A DNA stretch of 64,000 nt from Hyphomicrobiaceae bacterium (GTDB lineage Bacteria > Pseudomonadota > Alphaproteobacteria > Rhizobiales > Hyphomicrobiaceae). Positions 1 to 9,706 of this stretch are shown here, in pieces (positions within the stretch are counted from its first letter, which is position 1; every line of letters starts with the position of its first letter). The stretch is taken from contig JAHDXT010000009.1 of the NCBI GenBank assembly GCA_023384095.1, positions 43,197 through 107,196 on the forward strand, given 5' to 3'. Under the pieces are notes generated by a model. It ran no database searches. It saw nothing but the letters and a program-made list of their open reading frames with translations, and was not told the origin of the DNA. A program made the translations under genes and the position numbers.

Positions 1-1474
1 GCCGCTCGCCCATGCGGCCGAACGCCGGCTGGTTGGAGGCGCGCACCTCCTCGGCGGTGGCGGCCAGCTCGCGGATGTATGCCTTGACGACGGCGCCGTC
101 GCCGAGTGGCAGCTTGCGCGTGACGAGGTCGATGGCCTGAATGCCGTTGGTGCCCTCGTAGATCGGCAGGATGCGCACGTCCCGATAGCACTGGGCCGCG
201 CCCGTCTCCTCGATGAATCCCATGCCGCCGTGGATCTGCACTCCCATCGATGCCGCCTCGCAGGCGATATCGGTGGAGAACGCCTTGGCGATCGGCGTCA
301 GCAGCGCCGCGCGCGCCGCCGCCTGCCCGCGTTCGCCGTCGTTCGCGGCGCGTTGCGAAAGGTCGATTTCGCGGGCGGTGGCGAAGCAGATGGCGCGGGC
401 CGCCTGCGTCATCGCCCGCATGGTCATGAGCGTGCGGCGGACATCGGCGTGCTCGAGGATCGGCGCCATGACTTCGCCTGTGCCGGCCCGGAGGCTGCGG
501 CCCTGGCGGCGCTCGGCCGCGTAGGCTGCGGCCTTCTGCGTCGCCCGCTCCGCGATCGCCACGCCCTGCACGCCGACCGCCAGTCGCGCCTGGTTCATCA
601 TGATGAACATGGTCGACAGGCCGCGGTTCTCCTCGCCGACCAGATAGCCGACGGCACCGCCGTTCTCGCCGTATTTCATCATGCATGTCGGACTGGCGTG
701 GATGCCGAGCTTGTGCTCGAGGCTGGCGCAGACGACATCGTTGCGTGCGCCCAGCGAGCCGTCCGCGTCGACGAGCCGCTTGGGCACGAGGAACAGCGAG
801 ATGCCGCCGGTCCCGGGCGGGGCGTCCGACAGGCGCGCGAGCACCATATGGATGATGTTGTCCGCCAGCTCGTGCTCGCCGTAGGTGATGAAGATCTTGG
901 TGCCGGTGATGCGGTAGGAGCCGTCGGGCTGCCTCTCGGCCCTGGTCGTCAGCGCCCCGAGGTCGGTGCCTGCGTGCGGCTCCGTCAGGTTCATGGTGCC
1001 GGTCCATTCGCCCGCGACCATCTTCGGCAGATACGTGCGCTTCAGGTCCTCTGAGCCGTGCGCGTGAAGCGCATCGATGGCGCCCTGGGTCAAGAGCGGG
1101 CACAGCCCGAACGCCAGGTTGGCCGAGTTCCAGATCTCGCAGGCGACCGTCGCGATCACCTGCGGCAGGCCCTGGCCGCCGAACTCCGCGGGGCAGGGCA
1201 GCGCGGTCCATCCGCCGGCGGCGAACGCATCGTAAGCCTCTTTCCAGCCCGGCGGGGTCTCGACCTTTCCATCGACCAGCCGCGAGCCGGTGCGGTCTCC
1301 GAGGACGTTGAGCGGGTCCAGCACCTCGCTGCCGAACCGCCCCGCCTCCTCGACGATCGCGCGCACCGTCGCCTCGTCGAGGCCCTCGGCGATGCCGCGC
1401 TCGATCAGGTCGGGCAATCCGGCCGCCGTCTTGAGCGCGAGCAGAATGTCGTCTACGGGAGTTTTGTAGCTCAT
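1..1474 (-). CDS. Acyl-CoA dehydrogenase, DmdC/FadE-like (C-terminus beyond window)
   Basis: FAD enzyme expected to oxidise an acyl-CoA at the alpha-beta bond in the cytoplasm. My translation of the minus strand starts MSYKTPVDDILLALKTAAGL and runs open for 491 codons to the window edge, so the last part of a roughly 600-residue protein is missing. The N-terminal extension ahead of the dehydrogenase fold and the motif YEGTNGIQ (Glu near residue 440, the position of the catalytic base in the family) place it with the long acyl-CoA dehydrogenases that include methylmercaptopropionyl-CoA dehydrogenase DmdC. The ATG at 1474 has GGGGA upstream. The true acyl substrate cannot be read from sequence. 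The divergent neighbour is the Sua5-type gene at 1565. Confidence 0.85.
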   Translation of the reverse strand, partial: MSYKTPVDDILLALKTAAGLPDLIERGIAEGLDEATVRAIVEEAGRFGSEVLDPLNVLGDRTGSRLVDGKVETPPGWKEAYDAFAAGGWTALPCPAEFGGQGLPQVIATVACEIWNSANLAFGLCPLLTQGAIDALHAHGSEDLKRTYLPKMVAGEWTGTMNLTEPHAGTDLGALTTRAERQPDGSYRITGTKIFITYGEHELADNIIHMVLARLSDAPPGTGGISLFLVPKRLVDADGSLGARNDVVCASLEHKLGIHASPTCMMKYGENGGAVGYLVGEENRGLSTMFIMMNQARLAVGVQGVAIAERATQKAAAYAAERRQGRSLRAGTGEVMAPILEHADVRRTLMTMRAMTQAARAICFATAREIDLSQRAANDGERGQAAARAALLTPIAKAFSTDIACEAASMGVQIHGGMGFIEETGAAQCYRDVRILPIYEGTNGIQAIDLVTRKLPLGDGAVVKAYIRELAATAEEVRASNQPAFGRMGER

Positions 1475-1564
1475 CGGTCGATCCCCGAACGGTGCTGGCC
1501 CCGATGCCGGAGTGTAGGTGCGAGGGGCCGGCCCGAAAAGGTGCAAAGGAGAAGCAACCCCCGC

Positions 1565-2548
1565 ATGCCGATCGTCGAGGCGAGCGCCGGGATTGTCCGT
1601 GCTGCGACAGAGCTCCAGGCCGGCCGGCTCGTCGCGTTTCCAACCGAGACCGTGTATGGCCTCGGCGCCGACGCGACGAATGGCCGCGCGGTGGCGCAGA
1701 TCTTCGAGGCGAAGGGCCGGCCGCGGTTCAACCCGCTGATCGTGCATGTGGCCGACCGGGCGGCGGCCGAGCTCATCGCCCGGTTCACGGCGAAGGCCCG
1801 GCGGCTGGCCGAGGCGTTCTGGCCGGGGCCTCTGACGCTGGTGCTGCCGCGGCGTCCGGAGGCCCGGATCTCGGAGCTCGTGAGCGCCGGCCTCGACAGC
1901 ATCGCCATCAGAGTGCCCGCTCATCCTGTCGCGCAAGCCCTGCTGCGCGCGGCCGGCCTGCCCGTCGCGGCCCCGTCGGCAAACGTATCGGGCCACGTCA
2001 GTCCGACCACCGCCCGGCATGTCGAGGCCGACCTCGGCGCGAAGGCCGCGATGATCCTCGATGGCGGCCCGACCGAGCTTGGACTCGAATCGACCGTCCT
2101 GGATGCGACAGGCGAGCGGATCGTCATGCTTCGGCCCGGCGCGACGACGCGCGAGGCGATCGAGGCAGTGCTGGGCGAGCCCGTCGGGGGTGGCGGGCGA
2201 TCAACGGAAACTGGCGTGGCCGACGCCGACGTCCCTCCCGCGCAGCTCCGCTCCCCGGGGCAGCTCGAAAGCCACTATGCGCCGCGCGCGCGTGTGCGGC
2301 TCGGCGCAACGGATCTCCGGCCAGGTGAGGTGCTGCTGGCGTTCGGCACGCCGTTTCCCGGCGCGGAAGAAGAGCTGGCGAACCTGAGCCCGAGCGGCGA
2401 CCTGATCGAGGCCGCGGCCAACCTGTTCGCGGCGCTGCGCCGGCTCGATGCCACCGGTGCCGAGACGATCGCTGTCATGCCGATCCCCGAATCCGGCCTG
2501 GGGGAGGCCATCAACGACCGCCTGCGCCGCGCCGCGGCGGGGCGATAG
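1565..2548 (+). CDS. L-threonylcarbamoyladenylate synthase (Sua5/YrdC family)
   Basis: Makes threonylcarbamoyl-AMP from threonine, bicarbonate and ATP for the t6A37 modification of ANN-decoding tRNAs. The 327-residue protein has the YrdC core (PTETVYGLG near residue 24, KGRPRFNPLIVHV, then SANVSG) followed by a linker and a C-terminal Sua5 domain beginning around SPGQLESHYAPRA. It is therefore Sua5-type rather than the shorter TsaC type. The start at 1565 is preceded by AAAGGAG; an upstream in-frame extension to 1058 overlaps the divergent acyl-CoA dehydrogenase and is not credible. Confidence 0.93.
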   Translation: MPIVEASAGIVRAATELQAGRLVAFPTETVYGLGADATNGRAVAQIFEAKGRPRFNPLIVHVADRAAAELIARFTAKARRLAEAFWPGPLTLVLPRRPEARISELVSAGLDSIAIRVPAHPVAQALLRAAGLPVAAPSANVSGHVSPTTARHVEADLGAKAAMILDGGPTELGLESTVLDATGERIVMLRPGATTREAIEAVLGEPVGGGGRSTETGVADADVPPAQLRSPGQLESHYAPRARVRLGATDLRPGEVLLAFGTPFPGAEEELANLSPSGDLIEAAANLFAALRRLDATGAETIAVMPIPESGLGEAINDRLRRAAAGR

Positions 2549-2582
2549 CGCCTCCCGATTGAAGGACATCGGCAGACCACGA

Positions 2583-2612
2583 AAAGGGCCGCACCCGTTC
2601 GAGGTGCGGCCC
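2583..2612 (-). terminator. Intrinsic terminator of the small secreted protein gene
   Basis: A perfect 10-bp stem (2586-2595 with 2603-2612, 7-base loop) is followed on the minus strand by TTTTC. It lies about 55 bp past the stop of the minus-strand gene ending at 2667. It also lies 38 bp past the stop of the plus-strand sua5-type gene but has no T run in that direction. Confidence 0.6.
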
Positions 2613-2666
2613 CGTCGCGAGCTGCAGAGCGGGCGGTCGAGCCCGCTCTCCTCCACTCCCAGCAGC

Positions 2667-2948
2667 TCACTTCTTGGCACAGGCGGCAAGTTGCTGATCG
2701 CGCTGCTGCGCCTGCTTTTTCCATTCGTCCGGCGCAACGCCGCGGCACCAGTTCAAGTGTGCCCCGAGATCCGGGCTCCAGGCCGGCCCCTTGAACCCGC
2801 ACTTGCGCTGCTCGTTCTCCTGCTGCTGCTTCAAGGCCGTCTTGGCGTACCAGTCGCAGTTGGCCTGGGCCGATGCCCCTGGCGCCAGCCAAGCCAGAGC
2901 GACCGCAGCAGCTCCCGCAAGAGCGGCACATTTCCGAAGCAGCGACAT
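2667..2948 (-). CDS. Small secreted hypothetical protein
   Basis: Not recognised. It is a 93-residue protein with a clear Sec signal peptide (MSLLRKC, an alanine/leucine-rich core, cleavage near GASA-QA at about residue 26). The mature part of about 65 residues is hydrophilic, rich in Gln and Lys, with four Cys (NCDWY, KCGF, WCRG, ACAKK) that could form two disulfides in the periplasm. I chose the ATG at 2948 because the signal peptide starts there; a longer frame upstream adds an unlikely leader. A terminator follows at 2612-2583. The function is unknown. Confidence 0.65.
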   Translation of the reverse strand: MSLLRKCAALAGAAAVALAWLAPGASAQANCDWYAKTALKQQQENEQRKCGFKGPAWSPDLGAHLNWCRGVAPDEWKKQAQQRDQQLAACAKK

Positions 2949-3240
2949 CTTGAATACCTCGTGTATCCCAAGCCCGCGTGGGCTTGCCTCTCGTTCGCCG
3001 CTCCCCGCCACGTCCCTTCCGGGATGGACTTCGCTGGGGAACACGCAAGCTCGACCTTGCTGCACGCTAGCGCCGGTGGCATGAACCGACCCTGAATGTG
3101 CGGCAGGCCTTCCGTTCAGAACCTATTCCCTCTGCCCGCAACCACTACGACACGTGAGCGGGATCGCCAAGCCCGCGCGGGATGGATGCTCGCAATGCCC
3201 AGGTGTGGGACCCGGGCGGCAGCAGGGTGATCGGGGGCTC

Positions 3241-5106
3241 ATGACGGCGGCGGTCAATCGCAGGACATCGGGTGAGCATTCCGCCGGAATGGCGGCAGCG
3301 GCGGGCATCCTCGAGACGGTCTTCGGCTACAAGCAGTTCCGCTCGCATCAGGCCGCCATCGTCGAGACGGTGATCGAGGGCGGCGACGCCTTCGTGCTGA
3401 TGCCGACCGGCGGCGGCAAGTCGCTCTGCTATCAGATCCCGGCGCTCGTCCGCGCCGGCACGGGAATCGTCGTCTCGCCGCTCGTCGCGCTGATGCAGGA
3501 CCAGGTGGACGCGCTGAAGCAGCTCGGCGTGCGCGCCGCCTTCCTCAATTCGACACTCGACCGCGCCCAGCAGGATGCCGTCGAAGCGCAGCTCGCCGGG
3601 GGACGCCTCGATCTACTCTACGTCGCGCCCGAGCGCCTGCTGCAGGAGCGCACATTGGGCCTGCTGGGACGCAGCCGCATCGCCCTGCTGGCCATCGACG
3701 AGGCGCACTGCGTCTCGCAATGGGGCCATGACTTCCGGCAGGAGTACCGGCAGCTCAGGCTGCTCGCCGAGCGCTTCCCATCCGTCCCGCGCATCGCGCT
3801 GACCGCGACCGCCGACGAGCGCACTCGCGCAGAGATCATCGGCGAGCTCAGCCTCGAGGGCGCGCGCCAGTTCATCGCCAGCTTCGACCGGCCCAACATC
3901 CAGTACCGGATCGCTCAACCCGACAGCTCGGCCCGCGACAGGCTGTGGCGCTTCATCGCCGCCGAGCACCCGACGGATGCGGGCATCATCTATTGCCTCA
4001 GCCGCAGGAGCGTGGAGGAGACCGCGGCCTGGCTGGCGGCCCGGGGACGGACCGCGCTCGCCTATCACGCCGGCCTGCCGGCCGACATCCGGCGCACGAC
4101 CCAGGAGCGCTTCCTCGCCGAGGAGGGCCTGATCGTCGTCGCGACCATCGCGTTCGGGATGGGCATCGACAAGCCGGACGTGCGCTTCGTGGCTCACCTC
4201 AACCTGCCGAAGACGATCGAGGCCTACTACCAGGAGACCGGCCGCGCCGGGCGCGACGGCGAGCCCGCCGATGCCTGGATGGCCTACGGCGTGCAGGACA
4301 TCGTGCAGCTCAGGCAGTGGATCGACCGGTCGGACGGCGGCGACGCTTTCCAGAAGGTGCAGCGGCAGAAGCTCGACGCGCTGATCGGGCTGTGCGAGAC
4401 GGCGAGCTGCCGGCGGCAGGCGCTGCTCGGCTACTTCGGCGAGAGGCTGGCCGAGCCGTGCGGCAACTGCGATAACTGCCTGGCGCCGCCGGACATCGCC
4501 GACCAGACGGTGGCTGCGCAGAAGGCGCTGTCGGCTGCCTTCCGCACCGGCGAGCGGTTCGGCGTCGGCTATCTCGTCGACGTGCTGCTGGGCAAGCAGG
4601 ACCCGAGGATCGAACGCAGCGGTCACGACAGGCTGTCGGTATTCGGCATCGGCGGCGAGCTCGCTGCGGCGGCCTGGCGGCAGCTCTTCCGCCAGCTCAT
4701 CATCGGTGGCCAGCTCGCCGTCGATCCGGAGGGCCACGGCAGCCTGACGCTCACCGACGAGGCCCGCCCGCTGCTCAGGGGCGAGAAGCGGTTTCTGGTC
4801 CGCCAGTCGCCCACGGACGTCGAAGGCCGGGTAAAGCGCAAGCGCCGCCGGGATCCCACCATCGCCGATGGCGACGAGCCACTCTACCGGGAGCTGAAGG
4901 CGCTGAGGTCGCGGCTCGCGGCCGAGGCCCGGGTGCCGCCTTATGTCATCTGCCATGACCGGACCTTGGCGGAGCTGGCCCAGAAGCGCCCGGCCTCGAT
5001 CGCCGAGCTCAACGGGATCACCGGGCTCGGCCAGGTGAAGATCGAGCGCTACGGCGCCGCTCTGGTCGAGGTCGTGACGCGCGCTCCCGGTCTATCTCAA
5101 CGGTAG
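3241..5106 (+). CDS. recQ: ATP-dependent DNA helicase RecQ
   Basis: 3'-5' superfamily 2 DNA helicase for recombination and replication-fork repair. The 621-residue protein has Walker A TGGGKS (about residues 56-61), the DEAH box (153-156) within [15 protein letters not shown], and the motif VI region [10 protein letters not shown]. The RecQ zinc-binding cysteines are at 385, 390, 407, 410 and 413, followed by the RQC winged helix and a C-terminal HRDC domain from about 548. The length is normal for the family. The start at 3241 has a G run but no strong ribosome site; a start at 3154 is also open, and the conserved region begins at [13 protein letters not shown]. It stands alone, converging on the tctC gene. 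Confidence 0.95.
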   Translation: MTAAVNRRTSGEHSAGMAAAAGILETVFGYKQFRSHQAAIVETVIEGGDAFVLMPTGGGKSLCYQIPALVRAGTGIVVSPLVALMQDQVDALKQLGVRAAFLNSTLDRAQQDAVEAQLAGGRLDLLYVAPERLLQERTLGLLGRSRIALLAIDEAHCVSQWGHDFRQEYRQLRLLAERFPSVPRIALTATADERTRAEIIGELSLEGARQFIASFDRPNIQYRIAQPDSSARDRLWRFIAAEHPTDAGIIYCLSRRSVEETAAWLAARGRTALAYHAGLPADIRRTTQERFLAEEGLIVVATIAFGMGIDKPDVRFVAHLNLPKTIEAYYQETGRAGRDGEPADAWMAYGVQDIVQLRQWIDRSDGGDAFQKVQRQKLDALIGLCETASCRRQALLGYFGERLAEPCGNCDNCLAPPDIADQTVAAQKALSAAFRTGERFGVGYLVDVLLGKQDPRIERSGHDRLSVFGIGGELAAAAWRQLFRQLIIGGQLAVDPEGHGSLTLTDEARPLLRGEKRFLVRQSPTDVEGRVKRKRRRDPTIADGDEPLYRELKALRSRLAAEARVPPYVICHDRTLAELAQKRPASIAELNGITGLGQVKIERYGAALVEVVTRAPGLSQR

Positions 5107-5121
5107 CGCCCCGGACCGCCA

Positions 5122-5146
5122 CCCCGCTCCGGCTCGGAGACCGGGG
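5122..5146. other. Hairpin after recQ
   Basis: Two stacked 5-bp stems (5122-5126 with 5142-5146, 5127-5131 with 5135-5139, 3-base loop) lie 16 bp past the recQ stop. No T run follows, so it may protect the 3' end or act with Rho rather than as an intrinsic terminator. Confidence 0.35.
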
Positions 5147-5331
5147 CAGATGTCGGCAGAAATCTGCACATGTCTCAATAGCGGGATCAAACGACGCATC
5201 GGATTGGCGCACCGGCGTGGGCGCCCCATCTTCCGTGGACACCACGAGGCAAGGGATGTCGGATCCTTTCGGTCCTATGTCCGCCGACCCTGACCGGGGC
5301 CGGGACGAGCTCCCGCTCCGCCGAACATTTT

Positions 5332-5376
5332 GAAAGCAGGCGGCGAGCGTGGCCATCGCCCCGCCGCCCGCCTGCC
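5332..5376 (-). terminator. Putative terminator of tctC-like gene
   Basis: Just past the minus-strand stop at 5391, a G+C-rich inverted repeat (GGCAGGCGGGCGGCG pairing with CGCCGCCTGC, imperfect) is followed on the minus strand by TTTC. It is the likely end of the TctC-family transcript. Confidence 0.45.
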
Positions 5377-5390
5377 ATGGTTGCCTACCT

Positions 5391-6368
5391 CTATTTCGCG
5401 AGGCCCATCAGCTTCATCATCTCGCCGATCTCGCCGTTGTCGCGCTTCATGAAGGCGGCGAACTCGGTGGAATCGCCCCACAGCGTCTCGAAGCCGCGAT
5501 CGGACATGAACTTCTGGAACCCTGCACTTTCGTGGACCTTCTTGAACAGGGCCTCGTAGCGCTTGGCGATGTCCGGCGGCAGCCCCTTCGGGCCGACCAT
5601 CCCACGCCACACGCCCTTGGTCCACGACGAGCCGCTCGCCTCTTTCAGCGTCGGGACGGTCGGAAACACCGCCGAACGCTTGTCCGACATGAAGGCGAGG
5701 CTGCGAACCCGCCCGGCGTCCATCAGCGCGCGCGCCTCCGGCAGCGAGCACGAGACGAAGTCCACGCCGCCCGCCGCGAGGTCGGTCAGCGCGGTCGCCG
5801 CCCCGGTGCTCGGCACCCAGCGCGTCGAGTTGGGGTCCACGCCCATCGAGTGCAGCATGCCGGCGAGCGCCAGATGCCAGCTTCCGCCCTGGCCCGTGCC
5901 CGAGGACTTGAGCTTGCCCGGATTGGCCTTGATGACGGCCACGAGATCCCCGAGCGTCTTGTACTCCGAATCGGTCCGCACGTGGATGGCGGCGGGATCG
6001 GCGTTGATGAGCGCCAGCGGCGTATATGACTCGTGGGTGAGGTCGGTCAGCCCCATCCAATGCATCATGTTGATCTCGAGCGTGATCAGCCCGATGGTGT
6101 AGCCGTCGGGCAGCGCCGTCGCGATGGCCGAGTGGCCGATCACGCCATTGCCGCCCGTGCGGTTGACGACGTTCACGGGCTGGCCGAGATCCTCCTGCAG
6201 GGAGGCCGCGATATAGCGCGCGATGGCATCGGTGCCGCCGCCCGCCGCCCACGGCACGACGAGCGTGATCGGCCGGTCCGGAAACGCGGCCTCGGCTCTG
6301 CCCGCCAGGCCGAATAGAACGGCGGCCGCGCTCACGGCGGCCAGCCGCAACCATCTGCTCGAAATCAT
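5391..6368 (-). CDS. TctC-family tripartite transporter substrate-binding protein
   Basis: Periplasmic receptor of the Bug/TctC family, which binds carboxylates or similar small anions for TctAB-type secondary transporters. The 325-residue protein has an N-terminal signal peptide ending near AEAAFP, then FPDRPITLVVPWAAGGGTD, the Bug-family start of the mature protein with the ligand-contact loop, and RTGGNGVIG in the first lobe. The start at 6368 has GGAGG seven bases upstream. No tctA or tctB gene lies nearby, so it is an orphan receptor. A LysR regulator lies upstream on the same strand. Confidence 0.9.
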   Translation of the reverse strand: MISSRWLRLAAVSAAAVLFGLAGRAEAAFPDRPITLVVPWAAGGGTDAIARYIAASLQEDLGQPVNVVNRTGGNGVIGHSAIATALPDGYTIGLITLEINMMHWMGLTDLTHESYTPLALINADPAAIHVRTDSEYKTLGDLVAVIKANPGKLKSSGTGQGGSWHLALAGMLHSMGVDPNSTRWVPSTGAATALTDLAAGGVDFVSCSLPEARALMDAGRVRSLAFMSDKRSAVFPTVPTLKEASGSSWTKGVWRGMVGPKGLPPDIAKRYEALFKKVHESAGFQKFMSDRGFETLWGDSTEFAAFMKRDNGEIGEMMKLMGLAK

Positions 6369-6590
6369 TGTGCGTTCCTCCAGATTTCCTCCCCAGAGCG
6401 CAGTCTTGAGGACCGACTGGTCGTACCCCGTGCCCGTGCCTCTGGACCGCCGATCTTCCGGCGACGGTGGCTGAGTATAGCCGGGCGTGAGCTGCGTGGC
6501 CGTCACAGCTCCTTTGCTGCGGGTTCATCCAGGAGCCACGGCATGGCCGCCCCGCTCGGGGCCGTCGCATCCCGCAGGGCGGGCGGCACT

Positions 6591-7565
6591 TCAGGCGGCT
6601 GCGGCGGCGTATTCCGACGCCAGCCAGGGACGCGCGCAGCCCAGCTTCTCGACCAGGAAATCGACGAAGCACGTGACGCGCACCGACGTGTGCCGCATCC
6701 CGAAGAAGACGGCGTAGACACCCTGCAGCTCGCCGGCATGGAACTCCTCGAGCAGCGGGACCAGCCGGCCCTGGCGCACGTTCTCGCCGACCTGGAACCA
6801 GCCCAGCCGGGCGATGCCGGCACCACCCAGCGCCATGTGCCGGAGCGTCTCGCCGTTGTCGCCGTGGAAGTTCCCCCTGACCGCAATGGGCCGGACGCCG
6901 CCGTCGATCTTGAACGGCCACTCGTTCAAGGTCGGCCGCAGGTTGTAGGCCAGACAGTTGTGGGCGGGCAGGTCGGCCGGATGCCGGGGCGTGCCGTGCC
7001 GCTCGAGGTAGACCGGCGAGGCGACGACGACCCGGCGGCTCTCGCAGAGCTTGCGCGCCATGAGCGAGCTGTCCTGCAGGGGGCCGACGCGAATGGCGAC
7101 CTCCGCCTGCTCCTCGACGAGGTCGACGACCCGGTCGCTCAGCGACAGGTCCAGCTCGATGCTCGGGAAGGCGCTGAGGAACTCCGGCATCAGCGGCAGG
7201 ATACGGTGAATGCCGATCCCGATCGTCGAGTTGACGCGCAGCCGCCCCCGCGGCTGCATCAGGTGCTGGGTGACGGCGTACTCCGTCTCCTCGATCTCGG
7301 CGACGATCTTGACGCACCGGTTGTAGTAGAGCTCGCCCTCGGGGGTCAGCCTGAACTGCCGTGTCGAACGGTCGATGAGCCGCACGCCGAGCTGGCTTTC
7401 GATGCGCGACATGAGCTTGCTGACGGCAGAGGGGGTGAGCTTCATCATCCGCGCCGCCGCGGAAAAGCTGCCTGCGCCGACGACCCGGATGAAAGCTTCC
7501 ATGCGCCCCGTCCGGTCGTGCTCCCTCTCCGTGCACCGCGGCCTGGTTCGATGAATTCTTTTCAC
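6591..7565 (-). CDS. LysR-family transcriptional regulator
   Basis: Ligand-responsive DNA-binding regulator. The N-terminal winged helix-turn-helix includes FIRVVGAGSFSAAARMMKL and SAVSKLMSRIESQLGVRL, followed by a co-inducer domain to residue 324. The GTG at 7565 gives 324 residues; an internal ATG at 7502 would shorten it by 21 and starts directly at MEAFIRVV. The first option leaves the usual few residues before the helix-turn-helix, so I kept it. It may control the orphan TctC gene downstream, by position only. Confidence 0.88.
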   Translation of the reverse strand: MKRIHRTRPRCTEREHDRTGRMEAFIRVVGAGSFSAAARMMKLTPSAVSKLMSRIESQLGVRLIDRSTRQFRLTPEGELYYNRCVKIVAEIEETEYAVTQHLMQPRGRLRVNSTIGIGIHRILPLMPEFLSAFPSIELDLSLSDRVVDLVEEQAEVAIRVGPLQDSSLMARKLCESRRVVVASPVYLERHGTPRHPADLPAHNCLAYNLRPTLNEWPFKIDGGVRPIAVRGNFHGDNGETLRHMALGGAGIARLGWFQVGENVRQGRLVPLLEEFHAGELQGVYAVFFGMRHTSVRVTCFVDFLVEKLGCARPWLASEYAAAAA

Positions 7566-7671
7566 GGCCCTTGTTCCCGCATTCTCACTGGCACTAGCTC
7601 GTTGCCTTCAGCAGACTGATGCGGCGAGCATCCGGTAAGACGTCTGCGCAGAGCCGCGGGAAGGACAGGCG

Positions 7672-8589
7672 ATGAAGATACTCGTCACAGGGGCGACCGG
7701 CTACATCGGCGGATCCGTCGCCACGCGCCTGCTCGAGGCAGGACATCACGTCGTTGGACTTGCGCGCAGCGAGCCGGCGGCCGCCAGTCTCCGGCAGCGC
7801 GGCATCGAGCCCGTCGCCGGCACCCTCAACGATTATGGCCCGCTGCAGCGCGCGGCCCGTGCCGCCGATGCCGTGATCAACGCGGCCCAGGCGGATAACC
7901 CGTTCGTCGTGCTCGCCATCCTGCCGCAGCTCAGCGGCACAGGAAAGGTCTTCATCCAGACCAGCGGCTCGAGCGTCGTCAGCACCTATGATAATGGCGA
8001 GTACGTCGACCGCGTGTTCCACGAGGACACGCCGGTCACGCCGATGCCCGAGAAGGCGACGCGGGTCGCCATCGACGAGCAGGTGCTGCGTGCCGCGCTC
8101 GACGGGGTGCGCTCGGTCGTGATCCGTCCCACGCTCATCTACGGCCGCGGCATTGGCGTTGACTCGAGCAGCGTCCAGATCCCCAGGCTCATCGAGCAGG
8201 CGTTAGGTGGCGTCGCGCGGCACGTCGGACGCGGGCTCAACGTCTGGTCCAACGTCCACATCTCGGACGTCGCCGACCTCTATCTGCTGGCGCTGGAGCA
8301 TGCGCCGGCGGGCTCGCTGTTCTATGCCGAGAACAGCGAAGCCTCGATGAAGACGGCCGCCGAGGCCATCAGCCGGATGCTCGGCCTCGGCGGGCGCACC
8401 GAGGACTGGCCGATCGAGGAGGCGGCAGCCGTCCTCGGGCCGGGAGCGCATCTCACGTTCGGCTCCAACAGCAGGGTGCGGGCGCTGAAGGCGCGCAAGG
8501 TTCTGGGCTGGGACCCGAAGGGCCCCTCGCTTTTGCACGAGATCGAGCATGGGACCTACAAGGATCAGCACCGTCGTCGGGATGCCTGA
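7672..8589 (+). CDS. NAD(P)-dependent epimerase/dehydratase family protein
   Basis: Extended short-chain dehydrogenase with a Rossmann fold at the N-terminus: GATGYIGG (residues 7-14) is the dinucleotide-binding glycine motif. It is 305 residues long. After the cofactor domain come TSGSSVVS and RPTLIYGRG, typical of the NAD-dependent epimerase family. The usual YxxxK catalytic pair is not obvious, so this could be an NmrA-like or atypical reductase rather than a sugar epimerase. The substrate is unknown. The DUF1330 gene follows 25 bp later. Confidence 0.82.
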   Translation: MKILVTGATGYIGGSVATRLLEAGHHVVGLARSEPAAASLRQRGIEPVAGTLNDYGPLQRAARAADAVINAAQADNPFVVLAILPQLSGTGKVFIQTSGSSVVSTYDNGEYVDRVFHEDTPVTPMPEKATRVAIDEQVLRAALDGVRSVVIRPTLIYGRGIGVDSSSVQIPRLIEQALGGVARHVGRGLNVWSNVHISDVADLYLLALEHAPAGSLFYAENSEASMKTAAEAISRMLGLGGRTEDWPIEEAAAVLGPGAHLTFGSNSRVRALKARKVLGWDPKGPSLLHEIEHGTYKDQHRRRDA

Positions 8590-8614
8590 CGGCGGGCCAA
8601 CGACGGGAGCGACA

Positions 8615-8908
8615 ATGCCGGCGTACGTGATCGTGGATCTGCAGGAGCTGATCGACACGGACAAGTTGAGCGCCTACCGGCCCCACGGCGCCGCGGCGGT
8701 GGAGAAGTACGGCGGGCGCTATATCGCGCGTGGCGGCGAGACCGCCAGTCTTGAAGGCGGCTGGACATCGCAAAGGATCGCGATCCTGGCGTTCGACTCG
8801 CTTGCGCAGGCGCGCGCTTGGTACGAGTCGCCCGAGTACGCCGCGGCCAGGAAGATCCGCGAGGGGGCCTCGCGCACCCGCATCCTCGCCGTCGAGGGCG
8901 TTGCGTGA
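8615..8908 (+). CDS. DUF1330 family protein
   Basis: A 97-residue protein of the DUF1330 ferredoxin-like (dimeric alpha/beta barrel) family. Visible marks are MPAYVIVDLQELID at the start, YGGRYIARGG in the middle and AWYESPEYAAARKIR, the family signature, near the end. No enzymatic role has been firmly set for the family. The ATG at 8615 follows CGGGAGCG; it lies 25 bp after the epimerase-like gene, so the two may be co-transcribed. Confidence 0.85.
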   Translation: MPAYVIVDLQELIDTDKLSAYRPHGAAAVEKYGGRYIARGGETASLEGGWTSQRIAILAFDSLAQARAWYESPEYAAARKIREGASRTRILAVEGVA

Positions 8909-9007
8909 CGATCGCATAACGCGGGGGGGGCGGGTCGGAGCGAGGGGATGCCGTCGAGCGCAACGCCGCCGGTCCGGCGGCTCGTCGAGCTGTCGTTGCG
9001 GCGACCC

Positions 9008-9706
9008 TCAGCTTCTGAGTTGTGCCAGGATGTGGTGGCGGGCGGCGCGGGCGGCCGGCGACCAGTCCACGCGGCGGGAGGCGACGAGATTGGCCTCGGA
9101 GCGCAGGATGACGCCGTCGTCGAGCACTTTCAGCCCGTTGGCCTCCAGCGTCGCGCCGGTCGTGGTGATGTCGACGATCAGATCGGCGGCGCCGGACGCC
9201 GGCGTGCCCTCGGTCGCGCCGAGGCTTTCCACGATGCGGTAGTCGCTGACGCCCTTGGACTGGAAAAACTTCCGCGTGAGATTGGTGTATTTCGTCGCCA
9301 CCCGCAGGCGCCGCTCGTGCGCGCGCCGGAAGGCTGGCGCCATCGCCTGCAGGCTCGCCATGCTGCGGATGTCGATCCAGCAGCGCGGCACCGCGACCAC
9401 CACGTCGGCGTGTCCGAAGCCGAGCGGGGCCAGCAGCTCGACGCGCTCGTCGGCATCGACGATGTGCTCGCGGATGAGGTCCTCGCCGGTGATGCCGAGG
9501 TGGGCCTGCCCCGACTTCAGGTAGTGCGCGATCTCGGAGGAGGACACGAACGCCACCTCGACGCCTTCGAGGCCTTCGATCTCGCCGCGATAGCCGCGCT
9601 CGCTGCCGGTCTTGCGAAGCGCCAGGCCGGCCTTGGCGAGCGCGGCGGCGGTCTGCTCCATCAGCCGTCCCTTGGAGGGCACGGCCAGGATCAGGTTGTC
9701 GGTCAT
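9008..9706 (-). CDS. hisG: ATP phosphoribosyltransferase catalytic subunit, short form
   Basis: First step of histidine synthesis: ATP plus PRPP gives phosphoribosyl-ATP. The 232-residue length is that of the short HisG, which lacks the C-terminal regulatory domain and needs HisZ. Seen: LAVPSKGRL at the start, GITGEDLI, and the PRPP-binding stretch around [13 protein letters not shown]. Its ATG overlaps the hisZ stop by 4 bases, so translation is coupled. It is the last gene of hisS-hisZ-hisG. Confidence 0.96.
   Translation of the reverse strand: MTDNLILAVPSKGRLMEQTAAALAKAGLALRKTGSERGYRGEIEGLEGVEVAFVSSSEIAHYLKSGQAHLGITGEDLIREHIVDADERVELLAPLGFGHADVVVAVPRCWIDIRSMASLQAMAPAFRRAHERRLRVATKYTNLTRKFFQSKGVSDYRIVESLGATEGTPASGAADLIVDITTTGATLEANGLKVLDDGVILRSEANLVASRRVDWSPAARAARHHILAQLRS

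Noticed and set aside
3613..4956. Minus-strand frame of 447 codons opposite recQ
   Set aside because: Shadow of recQ with a compositionally biased translation.
5275..7536. Minus-strand open frame of 753 codons over the tctC and lysR genes
   Set aside because: Out of frame with two well-supported genes on the same strand, low complexity, no domain.
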